Of a DNA stretch of 64,000 bases, positions 49,670 through 58,959 are shown piece after piece (position 1 is the stretch's first letter; each line of letters starts with the position of its first letter). A program made the position numbers and the translations under genes. The notes under the pieces are model-generated. The model saw only the letters and a program-made list of their open reading frames with translations, was not told where the DNA came from and made no database searches. The stretch comes from Drancourtella massiliensis. Lineage in GTDB: Bacteria > Bacillota > Clostridia > Lachnospirales > Lachnospiraceae. Location of the stretch: contig NZ_JACJKH010000001.1 in NCBI RefSeq assembly GCF_016900655.1, positions 154,668 through 218,667 on the forward strand, given 5' to 3'.

Positions 49670-50773
49670 ATGAACATGCGGGAAGACGGGTTTGACGAGG
49701 AAAAGTCAGCGGTGCTCATTGTAGATGATAATGAGATCAACCGCATGATTTTGTGTGAGACATTCAAAGGACGGGATGAAATACTGGAGGCAGAAAACGG
49801 AGAAGAAGCGCTTGCGCTGATCCGACGGAATCCCGGAAGTATCTCGGCGGTTCTTCTGGATATTGTCATGCCGAAGATGGATGGACTGGCCCTGCTTGAA
49901 ATTCTGAACCGCGAAGGACTGACGGAGACGATTCCGGTTTTTCTGATTACAGCGGACACTTCGGAGCAGAACATGCAGCGGGGATATCAGCTGGGAGCAA
50001 TGGACATTATTGAAAAGCCGATTGTTCCGTACTTTGTAAAAAAGCGCGTGGAAAGCGTTGTGGAACTGTTTCGCGCAAGAAAGCGTCTGAGCAATACGGT
50101 TGATCTCCAGCATCAGCAGCTTCTCGCTCAGGAACTTGAGATTTACGAACTGAATAACGCGATCATCGAGACTCTTTCTACGGCTATCGAGTTCAGAAGT
50201 GGTGAATCCGGCGCCCACGTAAAGCGGATCAAGGAACTGACGGGTCTCTTTTTACGGGAGTTGTGCCGGATGAATCCGGAAAAATATCAGTTTGAAGAAG
50301 AAGAGATTGAAATGATTTCCGCTGCAGCGATCATGCATGATGTCGGGAAGATTGCGATCCCGGATCAGATTTTGAACAAGCCGGGAAAACTGACAAAGGA
50401 AGAGTTTGAGGTAATGAAACAGCATACACTCAAAGGCTGTGAAATCTTACAGCAGATTCCAAAATATCATGCGAATCCGCTTTACCGGTACGCTTATGAC
50501 ATCTGCCGGCATCATCATGAGAGATGGGACGGCAGGGGATACCCGGATGGACTGAAAGGAGAAGAGACAGCTGTCTGGTCTCAGGTAGTGGCGATTGCGG
50601 ATGTCTTTGACGCTTTAACCAACAAACGGGTATACAAGCCGGCATTCTCAGTGGAAAAGGCGTTTTCCATGATAGAAAACGGCGAGTGTGGAGCGTTTAA
50701 TCCGGATCTGACAGCGTGCCTGAAAGAGATCGTCCGGGATATGGGAGAACTCCCTTCAGGAGGAACGTCATGA
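49670..50773 (+). CDS. Response regulator with HD-GYP domain
   Basis: 367 residues. Receiver domain (about 12-135) with phosphoacceptor D64 in VLLDIVMPKMDG, a helical linker, and an HD-GYP domain with H223-D224 in IMHDVGKIAIPD and the HHERWDGRGYPDGL signature, both intact. HD-GYP domains degrade cyclic-di-GMP to pGpG or GMP or act as sensors. No GGDEF protein lies in this window. The ATG overlaps nothing; its end overlaps the kinase start by 4 bp (ATGA). Site GAGAGGACTGGTGAGG upstream. Confidence 0.92.
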   Translation: MNMREDGFDEEKSAVLIVDDNEINRMILCETFKGRDEILEAENGEEALALIRRNPGSISAVLLDIVMPKMDGLALLEILNREGLTETIPVFLITADTSEQNMQRGYQLGAMDIIEKPIVPYFVKKRVESVVELFRARKRLSNTVDLQHQQLLAQELEIYELNNAIIETLSTAIEFRSGESGAHVKRIKELTGLFLRELCRMNPEKYQFEEEEIEMISAAAIMHDVGKIAIPDQILNKPGKLTKEEFEVMKQHTLKGCEILQQIPKYHANPLYRYAYDICRHHHERWDGRGYPDGLKGEETAVWSQVVAIADVFDALTNKRVYKPAFSVEKAFSMIENGECGAFNPDLTACLKEIVRDMGELPSGGTS

Positions 50774-53271
50774 AAAAGAAAAAGAAAATATACTGGTCGC
50801 TGATTTTATGTATTATCATAGCGGCTGTAGTGTTTCCGTTCAGTGTTACGCAGATGAGGGATACGCTTTTGAAGAGTGGACAGTCGATGGGGGCAGAGGT
50901 CGCGTCCAAATACGGGGCGAAAGAGGAAATGTATACAGAGCAGTATGAATATCTGCTGAATCTGCTGGAGTACCAGCTAAGGCCCGGCAATACCATTGTG
51001 GATACAGAACAGTTTATGAAAAACTTCCTTAATATGGCAGATGAGACCATGAACCTGACAGGACTTGAAATCTACAGTTACATTGACGGAGAGATTGCAG
51101 CGGCAACACCATGGGAAGACGACGTATCCTACCATGTGGAAGAGACGGACTGGTATCAGGGAGCGCTCCGGACAGACGGGATTTATTATACCGATGTGTA
51201 CGAGGATGTCAGACTCAAGACAGAGGTTGTGACACTTGCAAAACGGATTGAAGGAACAGAAAATGTTGTGGCGGCGGACTTGTATCCGGAGAACATGGCC
51301 GACAGTATTCTGGAAGATCTTCCGGATCAGAGCCATTATTTTCTTTCAGACGGGGAAGGAACACTGCTGAACTGGCATGTAACGAGAAAAGATCTTTCTA
51401 AGGAAGAAATTCAGAATCGATATCTTGGATTTTTCCATGATATCAAGGCCGGCAAGCATGCCTCCTATGATTCTCCGATTGAAGGGATGGATGGAAAGCA
51501 ACGGGGAGTTTACTATTTTGAGCTGGACAATGGCTGGTATTCCGTCATTACCATCCCCTTTGATCAGCTCCTGGAGCCGCTGAAGGAATCCTGGGGAATG
51601 TTTCTTCTTGTAATGATGTTTTTTATCATTCTTCTCATTGCGTTCCTTCTGCTGGAATACCGGGCGAATAAAAAAGCCAGACTTTACAATGATATTGTAC
51701 GGGTGCTGGGGAATTCCTATTATGCGCTTTACATGATTGATCTGAACCAAAACCAGTACTTTATGTTGAAAGGGTCGGATTATGTCAGAGAGCGTCTGCC
51801 CCAGAAGGGCAGCTATGATGCACTGCTGGATATTCTCAAAGAGATTGTGGAAGATGATACGTACCAGCAGTTCAGGGAGGCGTTTGCACGGGACAATATG
51901 TTTGAGCTCACCCGGCAAAGAGTCAGGGATTTCGGCGGAGACTTTAAAAGAATGTTCAATCAGGAGTACCGCTGGGTTCATGTGCAGATGCTGTATGATG
52001 AATCGCTGCAGCAGGATTCGGTTGTACTTTGCTTTAAGGATATCGATAATACGAAGAAGCAGGAGCTTTCCCGCATGGAATTCATGCAGGAATCTCTGGA
52101 TTCGGTGGATCAGATGGCAAAGTCCAAAAACATTTTTTTCTCCAATATGTCCCATGACATGAGAACGCCGCTGAACGGTATCATTGGTCTGACCAATCTT
52201 GCCATGTCAAATCTGGAGGATCCGGAACGGACCAAAGATACATTCCGCAAGATTCAGGGACTCAGTAACCAGCTGCTGACATTGATCAACGATATTCTTG
52301 AACTGTCGAAGATGGAGCAGGGGAAACTGGAAATCCGCAATCAGAATTTTAATATCCGGGAAAATATGGAAGAGCTTGTTTTTGTCTATCAGACACAGAT
52401 TACGGACAAACAGAAGCAGTTCGATGTTCTGATTCATGTGGATGACGAATGGGTCAACAGTGACTGGAGCAGGATTCAGCAGATTCTGGACAATCTGCTT
52501 TCCAATGCGTTCAAGTTTACGGAGGAAAATGGAAAGATCCGGCTTCAGGTGACAGAGCAGAAAGACTCCAACAGTAAATTTGGAAAATACCAGATTATTG
52601 TGGAAGATGACGGCGCAGGCATGAGCCGGGATTTCCTGAAAAAGATTTTCATCCCTTTTGAGCGGGAAACCAAATTCGGGGCAGCAAAGGTTGCGGGAAC
52701 CGGACTTGGGATGCCGATCGTGCATGACCTGGTCATCAAAATGCAGGGAACGATTGAGGTGACGAGCAGTCTGGGAAACGGAACGACATTTACAGTGATG
52801 CTCCCGCTGGAAATCTGTAACACAGATGCATCCGGCAACACGGAACAAAGCGGGGAGGACACAACAGACAGCGTGGAGGAACTGGACGGAAACGGAAGGA
52901 AGGTGCTGATTGCCGAGGACAATGAGATCAATATGGAAATCGGTGTTGAGATTCTCCGGATGTTCGGCTTCGAAGTGGAGCAGGCATGGAACGGAAAGGA
53001 AGCACTGGATCTGTTCCGGGAGAGCGAAGAAAACGAGTATGCTCTGATCGTTATGGATATGAAGATGCCTGTGATGGACGGATGTGAGGCTGCCAGACAG
53101 ATCCGGCGTCTGAATCGTCCGGACGCAAAGACGATCCCGATCATCGCTGCGACAGCCAACGCTTTTACGGAAGATATTGCACTGACGCAGAAAGCGGGCA
53201 TGAACGCGCACATTTCCAAGCCGATCGACTTTGATGTGCTGAAAAAGACCATTGCAAAATTACTGAAATAA
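50770..53271 (+). CDS. Hybrid sensor histidine kinase with receiver domain
   Basis: 833 residues. N-terminal membrane helix (about 8-25), an extracytoplasmic Cache-like sensor (about 30-275), a second helix (about 280-300), a PAS-like region, HisKA with H462 in NMSHDMRTPLNG, an HATPase with DNLLSNAFKFTEENG, VEDDGAGMS and GTGLGMPI, and a C-terminal receiver with D763 in VMDMKMPVMDG. The signal would pass from H462 to D763, then H61 of the Hpt protein, then D64 of the HD-GYP regulator. ATG 50770 with GGAGGA 6 bp upstream, overlapping the preceding stop. A terminator follows. Confidence 0.93.
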   Translation: MKKKKKIYWSLILCIIIAAVVFPFSVTQMRDTLLKSGQSMGAEVASKYGAKEEMYTEQYEYLLNLLEYQLRPGNTIVDTEQFMKNFLNMADETMNLTGLEIYSYIDGEIAAATPWEDDVSYHVEETDWYQGALRTDGIYYTDVYEDVRLKTEVVTLAKRIEGTENVVAADLYPENMADSILEDLPDQSHYFLSDGEGTLLNWHVTRKDLSKEEIQNRYLGFFHDIKAGKHASYDSPIEGMDGKQRGVYYFELDNGWYSVITIPFDQLLEPLKESWGMFLLVMMFFIILLIAFLLLEYRANKKARLYNDIVRVLGNSYYALYMIDLNQNQYFMLKGSDYVRERLPQKGSYDALLDILKEIVEDDTYQQFREAFARDNMFELTRQRVRDFGGDFKRMFNQEYRWVHVQMLYDESLQQDSVVLCFKDIDNTKKQELSRMEFMQESLDSVDQMAKSKNIFFSNMSHDMRTPLNGIIGLTNLAMSNLEDPERTKDTFRKIQGLSNQLLTLINDILELSKMEQGKLEIRNQNFNIRENMEELVFVYQTQITDKQKQFDVLIHVDDEWVNSDWSRIQQILDNLLSNAFKFTEENGKIRLQVTEQKDSNSKFGKYQIIVEDDGAGMSRDFLKKIFIPFERETKFGAAKVAGTGLGMPIVHDLVIKMQGTIEVTSSLGNGTTFTVMLPLEICNTDASGNTEQSGEDTTDSVEELDGNGRKVLIAEDNEINMEIGVEILRMFGFEVEQAWNGKEALDLFRESEENEYALIVMDMKMPVMDGCEAARQIRRLNRPDAKTIPIIAATANAFTEDIALTQKAGMNAHISKPIDFDVLKKTIAKLLK

Positions 53272-53283
53272 GGCAAAAATATA

Positions 53284-53318
53284 GGGGCGGAAGAGATGAT
53301 CTTCCGTCCCTTTTTTTT
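53284..53318 (+). terminator. Intrinsic terminator after the phosphorelay operon
   Basis: GGGGCGGAAGA / TCTTCCGTCCC, 11 bp with one G-U pair and a 5-nt loop, followed by eight T residues. Confidence 0.88.
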
Positions 53319-53326
53319 GAACAGGC

Positions 53327-54382
53327 TTACAGTTTACGTTTTAACATTTCCGGATTGGATGCGTGGGAAAGTGCTTCGGTCTCCGATATCTTCCCGGATT
53401 TGTAAAGTGCCAGAATGCTGTTATCCATGGAAAGCATATCTTTTCCGGCGGAAGAGTAGATCAGACCGTCAATCTGATGGATCTTGTTCTCCCGGATCAT
53501 ATTACGGATGGCAGGAGTGGTAGTCATCAGCTCAAAAGCAGGAACCAGTGTCTCGTCCTTTGCCGGAATGAGCTGCTGCGATACAACTGCCTGAAGCACC
53601 GAGGAAAGCTGCACCGAGATCTGACGCTGCTGGTTTGGCGGGAAGACATCGATGATCCGGTCGATGGTGTTGGCCGCACCCAGAGTATGCAGGGTGGAAA
53701 GGACAAGATGTCCGGTTTCGGCTGCTGTCATGGCAACGGAAATCGTCTCAAAGTCCCGCATTTCTCCAAGCAGGATGACGTCCGGGCTCTGCCGCAGGGA
53801 GGCCCGAAGAGCGGTAAGATAGCTTTCCGTATCGGAGCTGATCTCACGCTGACTTACGATGCTTTTCTTATGCCGGTGGAGAAATTCCAGCGGATCCTCC
53901 AGAGTGATGATATGCTTTTCCTGCGTCCGGTTGATTTCATCGATGATACAGGCAAGGGTGGTGGATTTTCCGCTTCCTGCCGGTCCGGTCACAAGCACCA
54001 GTCCTTTTTTCATATCGGACAGGCGGATGATGGACTCCGGAATTCCGAGAGCATCCGGGTTCGGAAGTTCAAAAGTGATGACCCGGATTACAGCGGACAG
54101 AGAACCACGCTGACGGTATGTACTGACACGATACCGGGACAGGCCCTGCACCGCAAAGGAAAAATCATCATCCCCACAGGCGAGAAAACGGGAAATATCC
54201 CTGTGTCCGGCGAGATCATAAATTTCCCTCACAAAGGCTTCGCACTGATCAGGCATCATCCGTTCTTCATCCGCCTGAATCAGCTTGCCGTTCTTTTTAT
54301 AGGAAAGCGGGCGCCCGGCCACGATAAAGAGGTCGGACGCTCCTTCCTGTGTCGTTTTTGTTAAAAATTCAAGTGCATTCAT
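53327..54382 (-). CDS. PilT-type pilus ATPase
   Basis: 351 residues of the secretion ATPase superfamily. N-terminal PAS-like domain, Walker A GPAGSGKST (133-141), Asp box around IITLEDPLEF, Walker B LLGEMRD (204-210) and His box STLHTLGAANTIDR. The ALRASLRQSPDVILLGEMRD block and the absence of a zinc tetracysteine motif place it with PilT (retraction) rather than PilB/GspE. It is the last gene of the pilus-like operon, in which no PilB is present. The start follows CGGAGGAA within 9 bp and lies 3 bp past the upstream stop. Confidence 0.92.
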   Translation of the reverse strand: MNALEFLTKTTQEGASDLFIVAGRPLSYKKNGKLIQADEERMMPDQCEAFVREIYDLAGHRDISRFLACGDDDFSFAVQGLSRYRVSTYRQRGSLSAVIRVITFELPNPDALGIPESIIRLSDMKKGLVLVTGPAGSGKSTTLACIIDEINRTQEKHIITLEDPLEFLHRHKKSIVSQREISSDTESYLTALRASLRQSPDVILLGEMRDFETISVAMTAAETGHLVLSTLHTLGAANTIDRIIDVFPPNQQRQISVQLSSVLQAVVSQQLIPAKDETLVPAFELMTTTPAIRNMIRENKIHQIDGLIYSSAGKDMLSMDNSILALYKSGKISETEALSHASNPEMLKRKL

Positions 54383-54385
54383 ACG

Positions 54386-54883
54386 CTATTCCTCCGAAAA
54401 CAACTCATCCATTGTATCACTGTTCAGAACCGGTACTGACGTATCGTTGTTCCATTCGTGTGTATTTTCCACTTTCCATGCTTCAATCTGGTAATAGTCC
54501 CCGTTTTCCTGCGGCTCGGCAGACAGTGTCAAAGAGACGAAAAGCTGCTGGTTTTCATTGATGGGAACATGATAGGAGAGGGCATTCTCCTCAGAAAATG
54601 TGATCCCGCTATTCCCCTCCAGATCGGACCGGACTTCGGAAAGAAAATCCGGGGAGCCTGCGTGGGAAGCAAGCGAATTTCTGACAGTAAGCAGAATATC
54701 ATTAGCCTCATTTTCCGCCTCATAGTATTCGGTCGTCCTGTCCGCGCTTTTGGTGCTGAGATTCAGATACGCTCTGGCGCTGACAACAGAAAGCACCGAA
54801 AAGGTCAGAAGACACAGCAGGACGAAGATCAGTACAATCGAGGTCGTCCCTGTACTCAAAAAATTCTTTCTTCTAGGATTCAT
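54386..54883 (-). CDS. Pilus-operon membrane protein, minor pilin-like
   Basis: 165 residues: short basic start (NPRRKNFLSTGTT), one membrane helix (about 14-36), then a helix with the pattern NEANDILLTVRNSL and a beta-rich outer domain. It resembles PilX/ComGG-like minor pilins in layout but lacks a prepilin peptidase site. ATG 54883 is preceded by AAAGGAGG and overlaps the upstream gene by 11 bp. Not assigned to a named family. Confidence 0.72.
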   Translation of the reverse strand: MNPRRKNFLSTGTTSIVLIFVLLCLLTFSVLSVVSARAYLNLSTKSADRTTEYYEAENEANDILLTVRNSLASHAGSPDFLSEVRSDLEGNSGITFSEENALSYHVPINENQQLFVSLTLSAEPQENGDYYQIEAWKVENTHEWNNDTSVPVLNSDTMDELFSEE

Positions 54884-55328
54884 CTTCCGGTGCCTCCTTT
54901 CCGTCCGACTGTGGAACGAAGCGGAGCTCCAGTTCGTAGAGCGGATCCGCTCCTGCGCGCTCCATGTAGATATGCGCATGAATCATGCCGGATTCTTCGG
55001 ACGTTTCTGCATGCAGCGTAAAGACCGCATCCTTCTCTGGGCAGGAAGTTCCCTCTTCATCGTAGAAGACAAGGAAATCATCGCCGCTTTTTGCTGCGTC
55101 AGGGAAGTGTTCGCGGATCGAAGCATAAGATCTGTCAGTATATTTCAGTACAGAAGCCATGCTGGAAACCTGGGCAGACGCAAAGCTCAAGTCCTTTGCT
55201 TCCGTGCTGAGGGAATGGGCTTTCACAAACGCCCGCACACAGACGGCGCTTCCAATCGAAAAAAACAAGATCGCGATAATCAGCTCGATCAAAAACAGGC
55301 TGGATTTGCTGCTGTTTCGTGTACTCAT
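54873..55328 (-). CDS. Prepilin-like minor pseudopilin
   Basis: 151 residues with the N-terminal prepilin pattern SLFLIELIIAILFFSIG: a short basic leader, then a hydrophobic helix with a glutamate at the fifth position of the helix. The residue before the usual cut site is Ser rather than Gly, so processing by a prepilin peptidase is uncertain. The globular part contains ASVLKYTDRSYASIREHFPD. Located between the DUF4860 and 165-residue genes. Confidence 0.75.
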   Translation of the reverse strand: MSTRNSSKSSLFLIELIIAILFFSIGSAVCVRAFVKAHSLSTEAKDLSFASAQVSSMASVLKYTDRSYASIREHFPDAAKSGDDFLVFYDEEGTSCPEKDAVFTLHAETSEESGMIHAHIYMERAGADPLYELELRFVPQSDGKEAPEDES

Positions 55329-55346
55329 GGAACTCTCCCTTCTTTA

Positions 55347-55853
55347 TTATGATTCGATGCTGGAAGCGGAGCCGCTTCTCAGATGCAAAAGGCAGGACAC
55401 CGGTGCAGAGCCGGAATCCGCCGCGGTCACCCGGATAAATCCGTCTTCTTCCTCCACGGAGAACGTATCCACTTCCAGAATCTGTTCTCCCTGCTCTTTG
55501 GAAAATCCGGTTCCTTCTTTCACGACCAGTTCGCAAAGCCAGCCGTCATAGGGGTAAATATAGGTCAGATAAGTTTCCCCGCCTGCATTGTCGCTCAGAA
55601 CAAGGATGGTATTTCCGTCGTCATCATCTGTCAGATAGACGCCTCCGGCCGAATCATGCTGGCGGATTTTCTCGGCGGTGTAGGAAAGCGCGGTCCGCGT
55701 TGCATAATTTTCCTCCATATTTGCTGCGGTTTTGCGATAAACGTCAGAGCCGATGATCACTACAATCAGGGCCGAGGCGGCAAACAGACAGAATAAAGAC
55801 AGCGTAAAAAACAGATCGACAATGTGGCCCTGGTTTTTTCGCTTATTCCTCAT
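55347..55853 (-). CDS. DUF4860-like pilus operon protein
   Basis: 168 residues. Basic N-terminus (MRNKRKNQGHIVDLFF), one membrane helix (about 13-36), and a beta-rich exterior with SYTAEKIRQHDSAGGVYLTDD and YIYPYDGWLCELVVKEG, the pattern of DUF4860 proteins found in Firmicute pilus operons. No prepilin cleavage motif. Start ATG 55853 has GGAGGTGG upstream and overlaps the preceding gene by 11 bp. Confidence 0.77.
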   Translation of the reverse strand: MRNKRKNQGHIVDLFFTLSLFCLFAASALIVVIIGSDVYRKTAANMEENYATRTALSYTAEKIRQHDSAGGVYLTDDDDGNTILVLSDNAGGETYLTYIYPYDGWLCELVVKEGTGFSKEQGEQILEVDTFSVEEEDGFIRVTAADSGSAPVSCLLHLRSGSASSIES

Positions 55854-56196
55854 TGAAATCCACCTCCGTTTCATTCAGCGCAAAGACATCGATGGACGGC
55901 ATCAGGTTGGAGGCGGTCACCTCATAGGAAACCACATATTTATCATCGTCATAAGTAAGTCCATAATGATCTTCCAGATATTCCAGACTTTCCGGATAAA
56001 ATCCCTCCAGCGCATAACATTGGACAGAACTTCGGATGACAGCCTGCTTCAGACTCTCCAGCTCCTGTTCGGACGTTGTCTTTGAAATGGAAGAAAGTCC
56101 TCCAAGAAACCAGAAGAGAATCACGCAGAAGATCCCGATGGAAATCAGATATTTGACCCCCGTCATGCGCCGGGGCTGTTTCGTGAATCGATTCAT
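55843..56196 (-). CDS. Small pilin-like membrane protein
   Basis: 117 residues. A basic N-terminus (NRFTKQPRRMTGVKY) leads into one helix (about 15-35), then LESLKQAVIRSSVQCYALEGFYPESLEYLEDHYGL, reminiscent of the alpha/beta loop of major pseudopilins (GspG-like YPxSLxxL). No GFxxxE cleavage site. It follows the GspF-like gene by 20 bp. Function in the pilus-like machine is inferred from context. Confidence 0.72.
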   Translation of the reverse strand: MNRFTKQPRRMTGVKYLISIGIFCVILFWFLGGLSSISKTTSEQELESLKQAVIRSSVQCYALEGFYPESLEYLEDHYGLTYDDDKYVVSYEVTASNLMPSIDVFALNETEVDFNEE

Positions 56197-56215
56197 AAAT
56201 TCCTCCCAAGAACGA

Positions 56216-57253
56216 TTAGCCGATATTGGACATGATTCCCATCAGAGGGAGCATGACCGACAACAGAATCAGACCGACAATAATGGAAAGAATGGCTACA
56301 AGAGTCGGCTCCAGCTTTGCCACCAGATCACTCATCCGGGAGTCAATCTCTTCGTCATACTGTGCGGAAATCTGTTTCATTACATCATCCATGGCGCCGG
56401 TCTTGTATCCGATGGAAACCATGCGCGCATAGATGCCGGAAAACATATTGGTCTGTGACACTGCATCCGCAAAGGAAGTCCCCTCCAGAATCAGTGCCTG
56501 GATATTCCGGATCTTTTCCTGAATCACAGGGTGGTCCACAAGCCGGGAAACCATTTCCAGACTCTGATCCGTATCAAGCCCGCTTGAAAGGGAAAGATAC
56601 ATGCCGCTTGCAAAGCGGGAGCAGGCGATCTTTTCCATCAGTTTCCGGGTCGGAAGAAAGGATCTTGCAAAGACACGGATCTGACGGCGCCCCTTTGCGG
56701 TAAAGGCAAAATAGAGAAAAAGCCCGGCGATCACTGCAGCAACAAGGACAAATACGAGCGCATAGCGGCTGACTGTGTTTCCAAGAGAAAGAATTGTCCC
56801 GGAAATACCGCCAAGGCCGGTGCCGAGCTGCTGGAATACTTCATTAAATACAGGCAGTACCTTTACAATCAGGACAAAGATGACGACAATCATCATGCCC
56901 AGCATGACAAGAGGATAGGAGACTGCGCTTTTGATGTTTTTGGCCATCTCGTCCTCTCTGCGGTAATGCTCCGAAAGAGAAGCCATGACGTCATCGAGAC
57001 GTCCGGACTGTTCCCCGATCTCCACCATGCTGCAAAGATACGGCGGAAACACTTCCGATGCGGTAAGAGCTTCGTAAAGACTTCCGGTTTCCTCCATTGT
57101 CCGGATCATCCCGGAAAGGAGCTCCTGTCCTTCTCCTTTCGGGCTATCTTCCTGCATGATCGAAAGCCCCTCAAGCGACGAGATCCCGGAACGCAGGATC
57201 AGGGCAAACTGACTGCAGAACGTTGTTAATTCGGTATTGGATAAAGTTTTCAT
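56216..57253 (-). CDS. Type II secretion / type IV pilus inner membrane platform protein (GspF/PilC)
   Basis: 345 residues with two repeated T2SSF domains. First: FCSQFALILRSGISSLEGL...SLYEALTASEVFPPYLCSMVEIGEQSGRLDDVM; second: FASGMYLSLSSGLDTDQSL...SFADAVSQTNMFSGIYARMVSIGYKTGAMDDVM. Three membrane helices. It anchors the pilus ATPase and pilins at the cytoplasmic membrane. Start ATG 57253 with AGGAGT; an upstream extension lacks a ribosome site. Confidence 0.92.
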   Translation of the reverse strand: MKTLSNTELTTFCSQFALILRSGISSLEGLSIMQEDSPKGEGQELLSGMIRTMEETGSLYEALTASEVFPPYLCSMVEIGEQSGRLDDVMASLSEHYRREDEMAKNIKSAVSYPLVMLGMMIVVIFVLIVKVLPVFNEVFQQLGTGLGGISGTILSLGNTVSRYALVFVLVAAVIAGLFLYFAFTAKGRRQIRVFARSFLPTRKLMEKIACSRFASGMYLSLSSGLDTDQSLEMVSRLVDHPVIQEKIRNIQALILEGTSFADAVSQTNMFSGIYARMVSIGYKTGAMDDVMKQISAQYDEEIDSRMSDLVAKLEPTLVAILSIIVGLILLSVMLPLMGIMSNIG

Positions 57254-57281
57254 AATACTCCTTTCTGAACTGCGGCTGCAA

Positions 57282-58229
57282 CTAATGCAGGTACTGAAGG
57301 TTATAATTGGAACCATCGCCGATATATTTCAGAATCTTTTCATTATTTTCATTGCTGGAGGCGAAGGTCGGATCCATCCTCGTCCACGCATCTCCCGTAA
57401 ATTCGATTAGTTTATCGATCCACCCGATGTCTTCGATGTAGACGCTGATCCATGCATGATAGATTTTTCCGGAATATCCGATCTCAAGACGGGTCGGGAT
57501 ATTCTGGGAACGGAGCATGGCCGTGGTCAGCGCGGCATAGTCAAAACAGATCCCCTTTCCGGTGGAAAGCGTCTCGTCCACATCCGGCAGATAACCGGCA
57601 GGAACTGTCTCGGCCTTTTCCGTGTCGTAAGACACATGCTCGATGACGAAATGGTACACATCCGCCACGGCGTCCAGATCGGAGGAAGCGCTCTTTACCA
57701 CTTCGGAGGCCTTCTGAACCGCCCGGGACTCCGAAGAGAAATTCACATACTGGTTCGGGTACAGATACGGCAGCAGCTCGTCCGCCAGTGTGACCTCAAT
57801 CGTTTCCTTATATAAAGATGCATATTGATTGTCTACGATATTCTCATATCCGGCAATCGTATAAGTGCCGCTCCCGGATGTGAGCGGCAACGTCACATAC
57901 TCTCCGGGAGTTGTGATGAAATATTTATAGGTGATTCCATCCGGGCCGGTGATCTGAATGTTTGCCTTCGATGCGGAACCGTCATAAAGAGCCATCAGAT
58001 AGCCCTGGTCCGTGTGAGAGATATCCAGAGTCAGAGGCGGTCCGCCAAGAAGACCCGTCCCGGATGCTTCCGGTACATAAACGTGCGGCGTCGAGTCACG
58101 TGTCCCGGCCTTGCCATCCCCGGATCCACCGCCGGAAGAAGATTTCCCCCCGGAAGAGCATCCGGAAACAAGAAGGACGAGACAGAAAAGAAGCCCGCAC
58201 AGAATCACAAGTCTGCGTTTCAGATTCAT
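57282..58229 (-). CDS. Transglutaminase-like lipoprotein
   Basis: 315 residues. Lipoprotein signal with lipobox LVSGC (C24), a Gly/Ser-rich linker, an Ig-like region (LTLDISHTDQGYLMALYDGS), and a transglutaminase-like cysteine peptidase core with C228 (GKGICFDYAAL), H258 (YHAWISVYIEDIGWI) and D286 (RMDPTF), a complete triad. Such domains cleave or crosslink peptide bonds at the cell surface. It lies between the sigma factor and the pilus-like genes on one strand, so it may process surface or pilus material. ATG 58229 is 8 bp past AGGAG. Confidence 0.87.
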   Translation of the reverse strand: MNLKRRLVILCGLLFCLVLLVSGCSSGGKSSSGGGSGDGKAGTRDSTPHVYVPEASGTGLLGGPPLTLDISHTDQGYLMALYDGSASKANIQITGPDGITYKYFITTPGEYVTLPLTSGSGTYTIAGYENIVDNQYASLYKETIEVTLADELLPYLYPNQYVNFSSESRAVQKASEVVKSASSDLDAVADVYHFVIEHVSYDTEKAETVPAGYLPDVDETLSTGKGICFDYAALTTAMLRSQNIPTRLEIGYSGKIYHAWISVYIEDIGWIDKLIEFTGDAWTRMDPTFASSNENNEKILKYIGDGSNYNLQYLH

Positions 58230-58244
58230 CAAAAAACTCCTATC

Positions 58245-58820
58245 TTAGTTTTGAAATGATTTCAGCCTTTCGGCCAGATGCCGTTTGGAAGCGCGCAGGT
58301 GCCGCTTGGCAGTACTGAGAGAACAGTCAAGAAACACGGCAATCTCTTCCAGCTTCAGGTCATGCTCGTACCGCAGGAGAAATGCCTGACGCTCTGCAAA
58401 AGGGAGCTCATCCAGAGCTTCCCGGTAATGAGCTAAAAACTCCCGGTCAGAGATGTCACGGAAGCAGTCCTCCTCGGAAGCGATACTAAGCACCCTCGGA
58501 TCACTGGTAAAATCAGTCTGCTCGTTCTGACTGCTGCCTGCTTTCCGGGGAAAATCACAGCAGATATGATAAATAATCTGATTCATCCAGGAGTGGAACA
58601 GAGAATCCTCTTTCAAGGCATCTATATTTTTGTAAATGGAAGTGTAGATTTCCTGCACTGCATCCTGAGCCAGATAAGGGTCTTTCAGAAATGCGAAAGC
58701 ATATTTGTAAACCCTCTGGTATGTATAGTTGTATAATTCTGCGAAAGCCTTCCCATCATGTTTCCGGATAAAACCGGAAAGATAAGAAAGATATTTCGTG
58801 TCAAATGATTCATGTGACAT
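58245..58820 (-). CDS. ECF-type sigma-70 factor
   Basis: 191 residues. Region 2 (about 20-90): AFAELYNYTYQRVYKYAFAFLKD..AQDAVQEIYTSIYKNID, then a spacer, and region 4 (about 130-185): LDELPFAERQAFLLRYEHDLKLEEIAVFLDCSLSTAKRHLRASKRHLAERL. No zinc-binding anti-sigma gene follows; instead a membrane protein gene lies upstream. It probably drives the pilus-like operon. Start ATG 58820 lies about 60 bp after a TATACT promoter element. Confidence 0.9.
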   Translation of the reverse strand: MSHESFDTKYLSYLSGFIRKHDGKAFAELYNYTYQRVYKYAFAFLKDPYLAQDAVQEIYTSIYKNIDALKEDSLFHSWMNQIIYHICCDFPRKAGSSQNEQTDFTSDPRVLSIASEEDCFRDISDREFLAHYREALDELPFAERQAFLLRYEHDLKLEEIAVFLDCSLSTAKRHLRASKRHLAERLKSFQN

Positions 58821-58878
58821 CGTTAAACCTCTTGTCGTTTATAAATTAAACCGGACTGTTTTTCTGTTATGTCTTTTA

Positions 58879-58907
58879 AGTATACCATTTGCGAAACAGG
58901 AAAACAA
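58879..58907 (-). promoter_or_regulatory. Promoter of the ECF sigma factor
   Basis: Minus strand TTGTTT (complement 58902-58907), 17-bp spacer, TATACT (complement 58879-58884). Confidence 0.6.
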
Positions 58908-58947
58908 GGCAGGAGAAAGGAATCGATCCTTTTCCTGGCCTTGTTCT
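58903..58947 (-). terminator. Hairpin, probable terminator after the membrane anti-sigma-like gene
   Basis: AACAAGGC...GAAAGGA pairs with TCCTTTTCC.GGCCTTGTT around ATCGA; read on the minus strand it ends in TTGTTTTCC. The U-tract is short, so read-through to the sigma gene is possible, and it overlaps that gene's -35. Confidence 0.55.
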
Positions 58948-58959
58948 GAAAATAGAAAT

